Positions 51,750 to 60,354 of a stretch of DNA of 64,000 bases are shown piece by piece. The notes below the pieces were generated by a model that searched no databases, was not told the origin of the DNA, and saw only the letters and a program-made list of their open reading frames with translations. The translations under genes and the position numbers were made by a program. The first letter of the stretch is position 1. Each line of letters starts with the position of its first letter. Source of the stretch: Spongiibacter taiwanensis (GTDB taxonomy: Bacteria > Pseudomonadota > Gammaproteobacteria > Pseudomonadales > Spongiibacteraceae); assembly GCF_023702635.1 (NCBI RefSeq), contig NZ_CP098455.1, positions 682,001-746,000 of the forward strand, read 5' to 3'.

Positions 51750-53129
51750 CTAACAATTGTCCTGGGCCTTGCTGCAGGCGGTGGAATGGCCCTGTTGCAT
51801 CCGCCAATACAAACGCGCCCCCAGCAACATTGCGGCGCTGCTCAATCCGGCCAGCAAACCCAGCCAGAAGCCGCTGGGCCCCATCGGTGCCACCACCCAG
51901 TCCGTCATCGCCAAGGCATAGCCTGTGGGTAATCCCACCCCCCAGTAGGCAATCAGGGTAAGCACCATCGGCACCGCGGTATCCTCAAAACCACGCAAGC
52001 AACCATTGGCGGTGACCTGAAGGGCATCGGAAATCTGGTACAGGGCAGCAAATAAAAGCAGATAGGAAGCGAGCTCAATGACCTCGACATTGTCGGTGTA
52101 AATATGCGGTATCTGATGGCGAAACAGGACCAATAGCAAACCCGATACCACACCAATTACCAGGGTAATTTTTAGCGCCACCTCTACCGCAAGGCTCACC
52201 TCTCCCGGTCGCTCGGTGCCACGGGCACGACCCACCCGGGCGGTGGCCGCCAGGGCAAAACTCAGCGGCAGCATAAACACCAGTGAGGTGAAATTGAGAC
52301 TGAGCTGGTGGCCAGCCACCACCTCTGCCCCCTCCTGACTGATCAGCAGGGCGATCACCGCGAAAATGCTGACCTCGAAGAAAATCGCCAGTCCCACCGG
52401 CAGCCCCAGCTTGAATAAGTACCACAGCTGATCGGGTTCCCAATGCACCGGTGTCGGCTTGAGGGGCACTTCCTTATAGGCTTTGTGAGTGGCGATGTAG
52501 ATCACCATCAGCAGGGCCATCAGCCACATCACCACCGAGGTTGCCCAGCCGCAGCCCACACCACCCAGGGCGGGAAAACCGAGCTTGCCGTAAATGAGGA
52601 CGTAATTGACGGGAATGTTCACCAGCAAGCCGATCACGCTGATCCATAACACCGGTCGGGTGTGGGCCATTGCCTCGGTGTAGCTTCGCAGTGCCAACAC
52701 CAGCGCGATGGCAGGCATCCCCCAACTCAGGCCATCGAGATAGGCCTTGACCATGGGCTGCAGGGAGGGCTCCACATCCATCCAGGACAACAGCAGCCCG
52801 GTATTGCGCAGGATCAGAAAAGCCGCCACCCCCACAAATGTGGCCAGAATCACGGTTTGATGCACCAGCGGATTCACCCGCTCGTCCCGGCCCGCGCCCA
52901 GGTGGCGAGACAACACCGAGGTGGCGCTCATCAGCACGCCGGTCATAAACAGGAACACCGGCACCCAGATACTGGCACCGACCGCTACCGCAGCCAGATC
53001 CAGCGCAGATACCCGGCCGGCCATTACGGTGTCAACGAAACCGTTGCCAGACTGGGCCAGTTGGCCGCCGAAGATCGGCAGCGCGATACGCAGCTGGATA
53101 TTGAGCTCTTGGCGGGTTTGGGGTGACAT
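51750..53129 (-). CDS. MATE family multidrug efflux transporter
   Basis: 459 residues with twelve membrane segments. Opening LRIALPIFGGQLAQSGNGFVDTVMAGRVSALDLAAVAVGASIWVP is a typical MATE N-terminus. It exports cationic compounds in exchange for sodium or protons. GAGATCGG lies just upstream of the ATG. Resembles the NorM branch. The XRE gene follows on the same strand. Confidence 0.92.
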   Translation of the reverse strand: MSPQTRQELNIQLRIALPIFGGQLAQSGNGFVDTVMAGRVSALDLAAVAVGASIWVPVFLFMTGVLMSATSVLSRHLGAGRDERVNPLVHQTVILATFVGVAAFLILRNTGLLLSWMDVEPSLQPMVKAYLDGLSWGMPAIALVLALRSYTEAMAHTRPVLWISVIGLLVNIPVNYVLIYGKLGFPALGGVGCGWATSVVMWLMALLMVIYIATHKAYKEVPLKPTPVHWEPDQLWYLFKLGLPVGLAIFFEVSIFAVIALLISQEGAEVVAGHQLSLNFTSLVFMLPLSFALAATARVGRARGTERPGEVSLAVEVALKITLVIGVVSGLLLVLFRHQIPHIYTDNVEVIELASYLLLFAALYQISDALQVTANGCLRGFEDTAVPMVLTLIAYWGVGLPTGYALAMTDWVVAPMGPSGFWLGLLAGLSSAAMLLGARLYWRMQQGHSTACSKAQDNC

Positions 53130-53189
53130 GCCGATCTCGACTGAAAAAGCGGCGACACTCTAGCCCAGCCAGCGGGCTACCGCAACGCT

Positions 53190-53201
53190 GGGGGGGGGGG
53201 G
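53190..53201. repeat. Run of 12 G
   Basis: A 12-base G homopolymer flanked by short direct copies of AACGCTG on both sides, 61 bp upstream of the MATE start codon. Such runs slip in replication and may be assembly-sensitive. Confidence 0.9.
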
Positions 53202-53384
53202 AACGCTGGATGGGAGACGCAGAAAGCAGATGCGACGAGGCTTGGTGGTCTGTCGAGGCTGTTTTTTGGTCGAACGTCCGACGTCAGACGCAAAAGCACC
53301 GCGTGGAAACCTGCGCGATTTAAGTGGTTAGCGTCCACCTCCCGTTGATTGGGAACATCGCTTTTTGCCGTCGCCCCGGCTTCC

Positions 53385-53553
53385 GAGCCCAACAATGTAA
53401 GGAAATATTTTATGTCGTCTTGCTCGCGAACGCGCACTGCTGTCCGGAATACTTCCACCCTTGTCATGCCGGCCCCCGAGCCGGCATCCATAAACCCAGC
53501 GACGTTAGCAACATACTGGGTACCCGCGTTCGCGGGTAAGACAATATTTCAGG
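53385..53553. repeat. Palindromic dispersed repeat block
   Basis: Contains GCCGGCCCCCGAGCCGGC (53469-53486) and TACCCGCGTTCGCGGGTA (53520-53537), both hairpins, plus a 21-bp block at 53431-53451 that matches 18567-18587 exactly. TTTATGTCGTC-TGCTCGCGAA also has a related inverted copy near 18770-18800. It is a second member of the repeat family in the sthA downstream gap. Confidence 0.75.
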
Positions 53554-53635
53554 CTTTCGTAAATCCCGTCTCGCCCCCGACCGATTCTGTTTCCGCCCAC
53601 GATTTAAAGTGCTCGCAAGAAGTGCGGTTGGAAAG

Positions 53636-53908
53636 ACGCAGAACGCAGAACGCAGAACGCAGAACGCAGAACGCAGAACGCAGAACGCAGAACGCAGAAC
53701 GCAGAACGCAGAACGCAGAACGCAGAACGCAGAACGCAGAACGCAGAACGCAGAACGCAGAACGCAGAACGCAGAACGCAGAACGCAGAACGCAGAACGC
53801 AGAACGCAGAACGCAGAACGCAGAACGCAGAACGCAGAACGCAGAACGCAGAACGCAGAACGCAGAACGCAGAACGCAGAACGCAGAACGCAGAACGCAG
53901 AACGCAGA
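53636..53908. repeat. 7-bp tandem repeat, 39 perfect copies
   Basis: ACGCAGA is repeated 39 times without a change from 53636 to 53908 (273 bp). Since 7 is not a multiple of 3, all three forward frames read the same heptapeptide RRTQNAE in turn, so long open frames here are an artefact. The tract is in a gene-free gap and lies 108 bp beyond the fabV stop. Copy number is likely to vary between strains. Confidence 0.95.
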
Positions 53909-53971
53909 TTAGTGTTGCTGCATGGCTGGCAGTGTCAAGCTTTTGCGTCTCCCGTCTAGCGCCCCAGACAC

Positions 53972-53996
53972 AAAAAAGGGAGCCAATCAGGCTCCC
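53972..53996 (-). terminator. Rho-independent terminator after fabV
   Basis: GGGAGCC (53978-53984) and GGCTCCC (53990-53996) form a 7-bp stem with a 5-base loop, followed on the minus strand by six T. It lies 19 bp beyond the fabV stop codon. Confidence 0.85.
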
Positions 53997-54015
53997 TCCA
54001 CTATTGCGCTACTGA

Positions 54016-55206
54016 CTACACCAGCTCGTCAATCGGTACCACTGGATCAACATCGGCGTCGTAATCCACGCCTTCAACTTCGAATCCGAACAAGCGCAGG
54101 AACTCGCGCTTATAGCCGGCGAAGTCCGTCAGCTCGTGGATGTTGTCTGACTCGACTTTCTCCCAGGCTTCGCTCACCGCGGCCTGAATTTCCGGCCGCA
54201 TCTCCAGGCTGTCGGCGCGCAGGCGGCCTTCCTGATCGCGGATCGGGGAGCTGCCATACAGGCTGTTGCGGAACAGGCCATCCACCTGCTCGATACAGCC
54301 CTCATGGCTGCCATCGGCCTTCATCACTTTGAACAGTAATGACAGGTACAAGGGCATAATGGGAATCGCCGAGCTGGCCTGAGTCACGACCGCTTTCAGC
54401 ACTGATACCCGGGCATCACCACCCTTGGCCGCCAGACGCTCGCGAATATCCAGCACGCGCTTGTCCAGGTCTTTCTTGGCCGCGCCGATGGTGCCGTGCC
54501 AGTAAATATCCCAGGTAATGCGATCGCCGAGGTAGGTGTAGGCGGTCGTCTTGGCGCCATCGGCCAGCACACCCGCCTCGTCCAGGGCTTCTATCCACAT
54601 TTGCCAGTCTTCGCCGCCCATCACTGCCACCGTGTTGGCGATTTCATCGTCATTGGCCGCGGTCAGGGTGACCGACTCAATCACTTCCTTATCGGTATTG
54701 ATACCGCGCTGGGTCACATCCTTGCCGATGGGCTTGAGGGTGGACATGTGCACTTCACCGGTTTTGGGGTGCTGACGACGCGGCGCCGCCAGGCTGTAGA
54801 CAACCAGGTCTACCTGACCCAAATCCGCTTTGATCTGGGCGATGGTCTTTTCTTTGATCTCATCAGAGAAGGCGTCGCCATTGATGCTTTTCGCGTAGAG
54901 CCCTTCCTGCTTGGCAAACTTGTGAAACGCGGCAGAGTTGTACCAGCCAGCGGTACCCGGCTTTTTCTCGGAGCCTTCTTTCTCGAAGAAAATACCCAGG
55001 GTGGCCGCACCGGCGCCAAAGGCGGCAGAAATGCGCGAGGCCAGGCCGTAGCCCGTCGACGAGCCAATCACCAAGACCCGCTTGGGGCCGTCGGCAATCG
55101 CTCCCTTGGCCTTCACGTAGTCGATCTGTTGTTTGACATTGGCCTCACAACCCACGGGATGGGTGGTTACGCACATGAAACCGCGTACTCGGGGCTTGAT
55201 GATCAT
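54016..55206 (-). CDS. fabV: Trans-2-enoyl-ACP/CoA reductase (NADH)
   Basis: 396 residues, FabV length. Opens [24 protein letters not shown] and has the cofactor loop [28 protein letters not shown]. The active-site Tyr-x8-Lys is [10 protein letters not shown]. FabV performs the last reduction in fatty-acid elongation and is insensitive to triclosan. AGAGAGAC lies upstream of the ATG and a terminator follows. Whether a FabI exists elsewhere cannot be told from the window. Confidence 0.95.
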   Translation of the reverse strand: MIIKPRVRGFMCVTTHPVGCEANVKQQIDYVKAKGAIADGPKRVLVIGSSTGYGLASRISAAFGAGAATLGIFFEKEGSEKKPGTAGWYNSAAFHKFAKQEGLYAKSINGDAFSDEIKEKTIAQIKADLGQVDLVVYSLAAPRRQHPKTGEVHMSTLKPIGKDVTQRGINTDKEVIESVTLTAANDDEIANTVAVMGGEDWQMWIEALDEAGVLADGAKTTAYTYLGDRITWDIYWHGTIGAAKKDLDKRVLDIRERLAAKGGDARVSVLKAVVTQASSAIPIMPLYLSLLFKVMKADGSHEGCIEQVDGLFRNSLYGSSPIRDQEGRLRADSLEMRPEIQAAVSEAWEKVESDNIHELTDFAGYKREFLRLFGFEVEGVDYDADVDPVVPIDELV

Positions 55207-55542
55207 AGGGTCTCTCTGCTCTCAATTTGTCAAAGTGGAATTTTTAGTGCCCGGCATTATACCCAGCCCTAGGCGGAGCCACTAATACTCGCCGTCAACA
55301 TAGCGTATTTACCCCTATTCTATCCGCCGGGCTTTTCCGGCTTACTGAGACTACTGCACGCAACTGGCAAAAATGCGCGCGGAAGAAATTGCGTGTTTTG
55401 CGGCATTAATCATTGGCAGCCCTGCAGCAACAGGACACAATAACGCCCTGTAGAAAAACAGGAGGGCGGGCCAAGAACGTCGCCACACCCGGCGAAAAAT
55501 GCCGCCCCGATCAAAAAAACAACTAGGTTTAGCAGCATTAGT
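55207..55542. other. Divergent intergenic region, fabV / TonB receptor
   Basis: About 336 bp without a credible gene. It contains the promoters of fabV and of the TonB-dependent receptor; no Fur box or other site was identified by eye. Confidence 0.4.
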
Positions 55543-58164
55543 ATGCGACGACTCCCTGCACTTTTGCGGTCACTGATCCGCAGCAGCAGCACGCCGGCAA
55601 CACCCCTTACCCCCCTCTTCAGCCCCACTACGACACACAAGCCAAATAACGTCACACTACTGCTCAGCGGCGGCGCCACGGCACTGCTACAACTGGTCAG
55701 CCCCGGCGCGCTTGCTCAGGAAGCGCTGCCCAGGCTGGAAGAGGTGACCGTGACGGCCCAGCGCCGGGCCGAACCTTTGCAGGAAACCCCCATTTCGCTG
55801 GCCGCCTTTGGTGAGGAACGCCTGGAGGTCGAAGGTGTGACCGGACTTGAAGATATTCGCGGTCTGGTGCCCGGGCTCACCATTGACCCCTTCCCGATCA
55901 ACAATGGCACCCTGCGGGTATTTATTCGGGGAATCGGCATATCCGATGCGCAGATCACCCAGGACCCGCCGGTTGGGGTCTACCTTGATGGGGTCTACAT
56001 TGCCCGCTCCACCGGTGCCGCCATGGATGTTGCCGACCTGAGCCGGGTGGAAGTGCTGCGCGGTCCCCAGGGAACCTTGTACGGCCGCAACACCACCGGC
56101 GGCGCCATCAACCTGATTACCGCCCGGCCCAGCACCGAAGCGGTCACCGTGAAACAGACCTTGAGTGCTGGCAGCCGCAATTTGGCCAGCAGCAAAACCA
56201 CCGTGAATGTGCCGATCACCGATCAGCTGGCGATTAAATTCGGCGCCCTGTTTCAACAGCAGGATGGCTATGTGGACAATACCGGACCCGGTGAGGATTT
56301 TGGCGACCGGGAGGTTGCCGGCTACCGCCTGGACCTGCGCTGGCAGGCCACGGACGATCTCACCGTCGACTACGCCTACGACCGCTCAGAGGTGGATTAC
56401 ACCAACAACAGTTACCAGCATATTCGGCCCCGCACCCCGGTGCAGGGCAGCCAGGCCGACTTGATCGACTCCAGCGCCAACACCAAATACGCCACCGGCT
56501 TTGCCGATGAGTTGGCAACGATCATGCCCTTTTTGCCGTCCTACACGGAGATTGAAGGCCACTCGCTGACCCTCACCCAGGAGTTCGACGGTTTTCAAAT
56601 AAAGTACCTCGGCGCCTACCGCAGCCTGTTTGATCAATCCTATGCCGATCTGGGTGGCGGTGCGGGCCTTGCCCCAGGACAGGACCCCCACGGCCAAAGC
56701 AATGCCAGCAAGCGGGTGTTCCGCCTCGACACCGGCGAGTACTGTGGCCAGGCCGCCCAATTTGTTTTGGGCAGTGGCCAATGCACCCCGACGGTCCGCC
56801 CCATTGTCGAACAGGAGCAGTGGTCCCACGAATTTCAGATCACCGGCCAGGCCTTTGATCAGCGCCTGGAATACATCGCCGGTCTCTACTACTTTCGGGA
56901 AGAGGCGGTGGAAGACAACGGCCCCCTCCATCACCAGCTCAGCGGCCCCGCGAATCTCGGCGCACCCAATTTTGAGAACACTTTTGGCGATCTGCCCATT
57001 CTTGGCGGTGTGCTGGGTGACCTCCTCGGCCCCAACACCACCCTGCGCGCGGTCAACCTGCTCAGCCAGCGCTACAACATAGAGAACGAGGCCGTTGCCG
57101 CCTTCGGACAGTTCACCTGGACCCCGCCCATTTGGCAGGATCGCCTGCATCTGACCCTGGGCGCGCGGCACTCCGAAGACACCCGCACCGCAATCAAGAA
57201 CCAGACCGACATCACCGTTATTGAAACCGCTGCCCTGTCAGTGGACGGTTCCATGGCCCTGTGCAGCGACGGCACCAGCACCTGCCGCAACTTTGACAAC
57301 CTCAAGGCCACCCAGGACTTCAGCGACGACTCCCTCAGCGCCATCGTGGCCATGGATGTGAGCGAAGACAGCACCGTCTATTTCAAAATGGTCGAGGCCT
57401 ATAAATCCGGTGGTTTTAACACCCGGGACCCACAGCGAGACGGCAACCAGGGCGCCGCCAGCGATGGCAATGATTACGGCTTTGGCTACGCCGAGGGCTT
57501 CGCCCCCGAATTCGTCACCACCTTTGAACTTGGCGCCAAAACCGAACTGCTGCGCCACCGCCTGCGCATTAACGCCGACGTTTTCTTTTCCCAATACGAC
57601 GACATGCAACTCAACTTCCTGCTGGCAGGCACCGTGGCCGACACCAAGGTCGCCAACGCTGGCGAAGCAGAAATGTGGGGCTTTGAGACCGACATTACCT
57701 ACCTGATTACCCGGGACCTGGTGGTGAATCTCAGCTATGCCTGGCTGGACGCCGAAGTCACTGAAGCAACTGACGTCAACGGTCAGGACGTCACCGATCA
57801 GTTTGTCTTTTTCTCTGCCCCGGAAAACGCCTTTTCCCTGGCGGCCGATTACACGGTCATGGCGCGCCCCTGGGGCCGGATCTCGCTGAATCTGGGCTGG
57901 AACTACACCGATGAACGCAATGGCGGCACCCTGCAGCAGAACATTGCCAACACCGAGCTGCGCGCCTACGACCTGGTCAATGCCCGCCTGAGTTTGACGG
58001 AAGTCCCTCTGGGCGATGGCCGCCTGGGAGTGGCCCTGTGGGGCCGAAATGTCTTCGACGAAGAGTACGAACTCAGTGCCATCGACAATCTGCCCGAGGC
58101 CGATCGCTCAGTCATCTGGGGCGAGCCCGCCAGCTTCGGTGTCGATCTCTCCTATGAGTTTTGA
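55543..58164 (+). CDS. TonB-dependent outer-membrane receptor
   Basis: 873 residues. A long N-terminus with a signal-like stretch ending GALAQEALP (about residue 62) leads to the TonB-box-like EEVTVTAQRR. The plug domain follows, with RVFIRGIGISDAQITQDPPVGVYLDGVYI and RVEVLRGPQGTLYGRNTTGGAINL. The rest is a 22-strand barrel ending in FGVDLSYEF. Such receptors import siderophores, vitamins or glycans; the substrate is not predictable. The start may be further in. A 14-bp tandem repeat begins at its stop codon. Confidence 0.92.
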   Translation: MRRLPALLRSLIRSSSTPATPLTPLFSPTTTHKPNNVTLLLSGGATALLQLVSPGALAQEALPRLEEVTVTAQRRAEPLQETPISLAAFGEERLEVEGVTGLEDIRGLVPGLTIDPFPINNGTLRVFIRGIGISDAQITQDPPVGVYLDGVYIARSTGAAMDVADLSRVEVLRGPQGTLYGRNTTGGAINLITARPSTEAVTVKQTLSAGSRNLASSKTTVNVPITDQLAIKFGALFQQQDGYVDNTGPGEDFGDREVAGYRLDLRWQATDDLTVDYAYDRSEVDYTNNSYQHIRPRTPVQGSQADLIDSSANTKYATGFADELATIMPFLPSYTEIEGHSLTLTQEFDGFQIKYLGAYRSLFDQSYADLGGGAGLAPGQDPHGQSNASKRVFRLDTGEYCGQAAQFVLGSGQCTPTVRPIVEQEQWSHEFQITGQAFDQRLEYIAGLYYFREEAVEDNGPLHHQLSGPANLGAPNFENTFGDLPILGGVLGDLLGPNTTLRAVNLLSQRYNIENEAVAAFGQFTWTPPIWQDRLHLTLGARHSEDTRTAIKNQTDITVIETAALSVDGSMALCSDGTSTCRNFDNLKATQDFSDDSLSAIVAMDVSEDSTVYFKMVEAYKSGGFNTRDPQRDGNQGAASDGNDYGFGYAEGFAPEFVTTFELGAKTELLRHRLRINADVFFSQYDDMQLNFLLAGTVADTKVANAGEAEMWGFETDITYLITRDLVVNLSYAWLDAEVTEATDVNGQDVTDQFVFFSAPENAFSLAADYTVMARPWGRISLNLGWNYTDERNGGTLQQNIANTELRAYDLVNARLSLTEVPLGDGRLGVALWGRNVFDEEYELSAIDNLPEADRSVIWGEPASFGVDLSYEF

Positions 58165-58287
58165 GGCGCTCGGCTAGAGGGGCTCGCCTAGAGGCGCTCG
58201 GCTAGAGAGGCTCGCTTAGAGGCGCTCGGCTAGAGGTGCTCGACCAGAGGGGCTCGCCTAAAGGTACCCGCCGAGAGGCGCAAGCTA
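58163..58287. repeat. 14-bp tandem repeat, about 8 degenerate copies
   Basis: Units of the GAGGCGCTCGGCTA type run head to tail for 112 bp (58163-58274) with a ninth partial copy. Two forms, GAGGCGCTCGGCTA and GAGGGGCTCGCCTA, alternate at first and then decay. The array begins within the stop codon of the TonB receptor. Confidence 0.8.
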
Positions 58288-58404
58288 ATGCCCCCGACTA
58301 CGGTCCCCTCCGCTCAGCAACCCGTCCGATAAGATCAATGGGAGCATTCAGCCCCCTTTTGTGGTCCCATGCCGCAGGTATCTACTACCACAGGATCGGC
58401 CACC

Positions 58405-59055
58405 ATGTATCACTTCGCGCCCGAATCGCGGCCCACCATCACCGCCGTCATCCCGGCCTACAACGAAGCGCCGCGCATCGCGGCCAGCATCGCCGATGTC
58501 CACCCCCATGTGCAGCGCATCATTGTGGTAGATGACGCCAGTCAGGACGCTACTGCCTCCCTGGCCGCGGCCGCCGGCGCGGAGGTGATCCAGCACAAGA
58601 CCAATGGCGGCTACATTGCGGCGATCAAATCCGGATTTGCCGCGGTCAACGACGGCATCGTGGTCACGATCGACGCCGACGGCGAATTTTGCGGCAGTGA
58701 TATTCCAGCCCTGGTCGCTCCGATTATGGCGGGGCGGGCCGATATGGTTCAGGGAAGACGCCCGACGGTGCCTCGCCCCTCAGAGCGGGTAATCAGTTGG
58801 TTGGCCCGGCGCCGTGCCCCGGCGGGTGATTCAGGCACGGGCCTGCGCGCCCTGCACTGGCAGCTGGCCCAATCGCTGAACATCGAAGGCGCCTGCATCT
58901 GCGGCGTACTGTCCCTGGAGGCAGCCGCCAAGGGCGCTCGCATTGTCGACGTGCCGGTGCAGTTGCGCGGTGTGCGCAAGACCCGGCGCATCGCCTGGTT
59001 CCATCTGAAGCAGCTTCGCTACCTGATCCCCTGGCTACTGAAGCGCTATTCCTAG
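58405..59055 (+). CDS. Family 2 glycosyltransferase
   Basis: 216 residues from the ATG at 58405, preceded by AGGATCGG; an ATG at 58369 is also open. ITAVIPAYNEAPRIAASIADVHPHVQRIIVVDDASQDAT is the GT2 nucleotide-sugar motif and VTIDADGEF is the DxD metal site. A membrane tail is missing, unlike dolichyl-phosphate mannose synthases. Acceptor unknown. Confidence 0.87.
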   Translation: MYHFAPESRPTITAVIPAYNEAPRIAASIADVHPHVQRIIVVDDASQDATASLAAAAGAEVIQHKTNGGYIAAIKSGFAAVNDGIVVTIDADGEFCGSDIPALVAPIMAGRADMVQGRRPTVPRPSERVISWLARRRAPAGDSGTGLRALHWQLAQSLNIEGACICGVLSLEAAAKGARIVDVPVQLRGVRKTRRIAWFHLKQLRYLIPWLLKRYS

Positions 59056-59138
59056 GGCCTATTGACACTAAAGGCATGCTGACACTAAAACGCGGTCTCC
59101 GAAGCGTAATGCGCCCACCACTGCCGAGACATAGCCGG

Positions 59139-59996
59139 CTATACCGCCGGCTCGTCCTGGATAATTACCAGCACATTGCTTGAGACTGAATCCAGAATCC
59201 GCTCAGCGGTATTGCCAACCACCAGCCCCGACACACCACTGCGGGCAATTGAGCCCACCACAATCAGCGGGTTGGGCAGGCCCTTCTCAATGGTTTGCAG
59301 CAGCGCTTCCGGACTGGTGTCAGCCACATGGGCACACTGGCGCTCAATACCAAGTTTGGCGGCCAATTCTGGCGGATGGACAAAGCCCAACGAGCCCTTA
59401 TAGGCATTGGCGCCGTGCAGGGTCGCACCAGTGACCTCTGCAATGTATCGGGCCGATCCGACAATTCGGTCGGTCAGCTGGCGATGCGCTGGGTCGTCAG
59501 CGCTGATATTCAAGGCGGCCAGCACCGAGGCGACGGGGGTTTTGCTCTCGTCTTTCACCAACAGTACCGGGCAGCGGGCAGCGCGCAACAGTGTCCAGTC
59601 AGAGGTTTGCAGCAACCGGCGCTGCAGGGCGCTGTGGCGAAAGCTGGCTTTCACGATCAGCCCTGCACCGCAGCGCTCAGCGGCTGGCGCAATTGCGCCA
59701 CGCCAGTCACTGCCACTTTCCACTTCCGTGGTCACGGTCACTCCATCGCGCCGAATCGGTGCCGCCATGGAATCCAGCCAGGCCTGGTAACGCGCCTTCT
59801 CAGCTGCCAGACCCGACTCACCCTTCGGGCTGGTTGCCGCGGTGGCGGCCACACACACGTACAAATGCAACGATGCCTGACTGCCTGCCGCCGCCTGCAG
59901 GGCGGGGGCTAATACAGTTTGGTCAGGGGTGGTTGGGTCGATCACACAGAGAACGGTGTTAATCTCCATGGGAGTGTTGGCGGCGGCAGCGCTCAT
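59139..59996 (-). CDS. Tandem universal stress protein
   Basis: 285 residues from the ATG at 59996, which has TAGGAGA upstream; the frame extends 20 codons further. Two Usp domains: the first opens INTVLCVIDPTTPDQTVLAPALQ. The second ends with LIVVGSIARSGVSGLVVGNTAERILDSVSSNVLVI, containing the G-2x-G-9x-G(S/T) nucleotide loop. Such proteins act in general stress survival. Confidence 0.9.
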   Translation of the reverse strand: MSAAAANTPMEINTVLCVIDPTTPDQTVLAPALQAAAGSQASLHLYVCVAATAATSPKGESGLAAEKARYQAWLDSMAAPIRRDGVTVTTEVESGSDWRGAIAPAAERCGAGLIVKASFRHSALQRRLLQTSDWTLLRAARCPVLLVKDESKTPVASVLAALNISADDPAHRQLTDRIVGSARYIAEVTGATLHGANAYKGSLGFVHPPELAAKLGIERQCAHVADTSPEALLQTIEKGLPNPLIVVGSIARSGVSGLVVGNTAERILDSVSSNVLVIIQDEPAV

Positions 59997-60354
59997 GGCG
60001 AATCTCCTACTGGGCAAATAGCGGGCAAAATTTTGTGGTCCCGTTAAATGTCGCAAAAAGCCGCCGCTACACTCTTAATCTAGATCAACAAACTGCTCGA
60101 TAGCCGCCAATTTGCCGCGCTGAAGCAATGCATTTGTGCTGCGGAATCTGCAAAAAACGCCAGCAAAAAAGGGCCCATGCAATCCCGGTGGCCCCCTGTT
60201 GTTTATCTACAGCTGTGATATAACAAACAACAGCTCAACCCAAAACGCTGTTTTTAACGGGCTTGCACTGCGACACCGAGCGCCCACTTCAGCGGCGACG
60301 GAACATCCGAAAACCGGCCCCCAGGGGCCAGCAACGAGGAACTGTGACGCGGCA
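59997..60354. other. Divergent intergenic region, usp / zwf
   Basis: About 358 bp, the promoter region of the Entner-Doudoroff operon. An imperfect palindrome centred on ACAGCTGT is described separately. No gene is seen; the forward frame across it is an extension of zwf. Confidence 0.45.
60198..60232. promoter_or_regulatory. Imperfect palindrome upstream of zwf
   Basis: The perfect core ACAGCTGT is flanked by TTGTTTATC on the left and GATATAACAAAC on the right, which pair with one base inserted. It lies about 125 bp before zwf. It is not a close match to the HexR consensus, so the regulator is unknown. Confidence 0.35.

Larger units (their letters stand above)
53130..53635. other. Left half of a repeat-rich gene-free gap
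   Basis: Between the MATE gene and the tandem repeat. It holds a G12 homopolymer and a palindromic repeat block, described separately. Frames in it do not look coding. Confidence 0.5.

Noticed and set aside
53636-53908. CRISPR array
   Set aside because: The unit is 7 bp and perfectly tandem, with no spacers, and no cas genes are present.
53349-53959. Long plus-strand frames through the 7-bp array, which look like a repeat protein
   Set aside because: A consequence of the 7-base period giving an open frame in all three phases; there is no signal, start site or homology.
60198-60232. HexR operator upstream of zwf
   Set aside because: The palindrome does not match the TGTAATTAAATTACA-type HexR consensus, so I list it as an unassigned site only.
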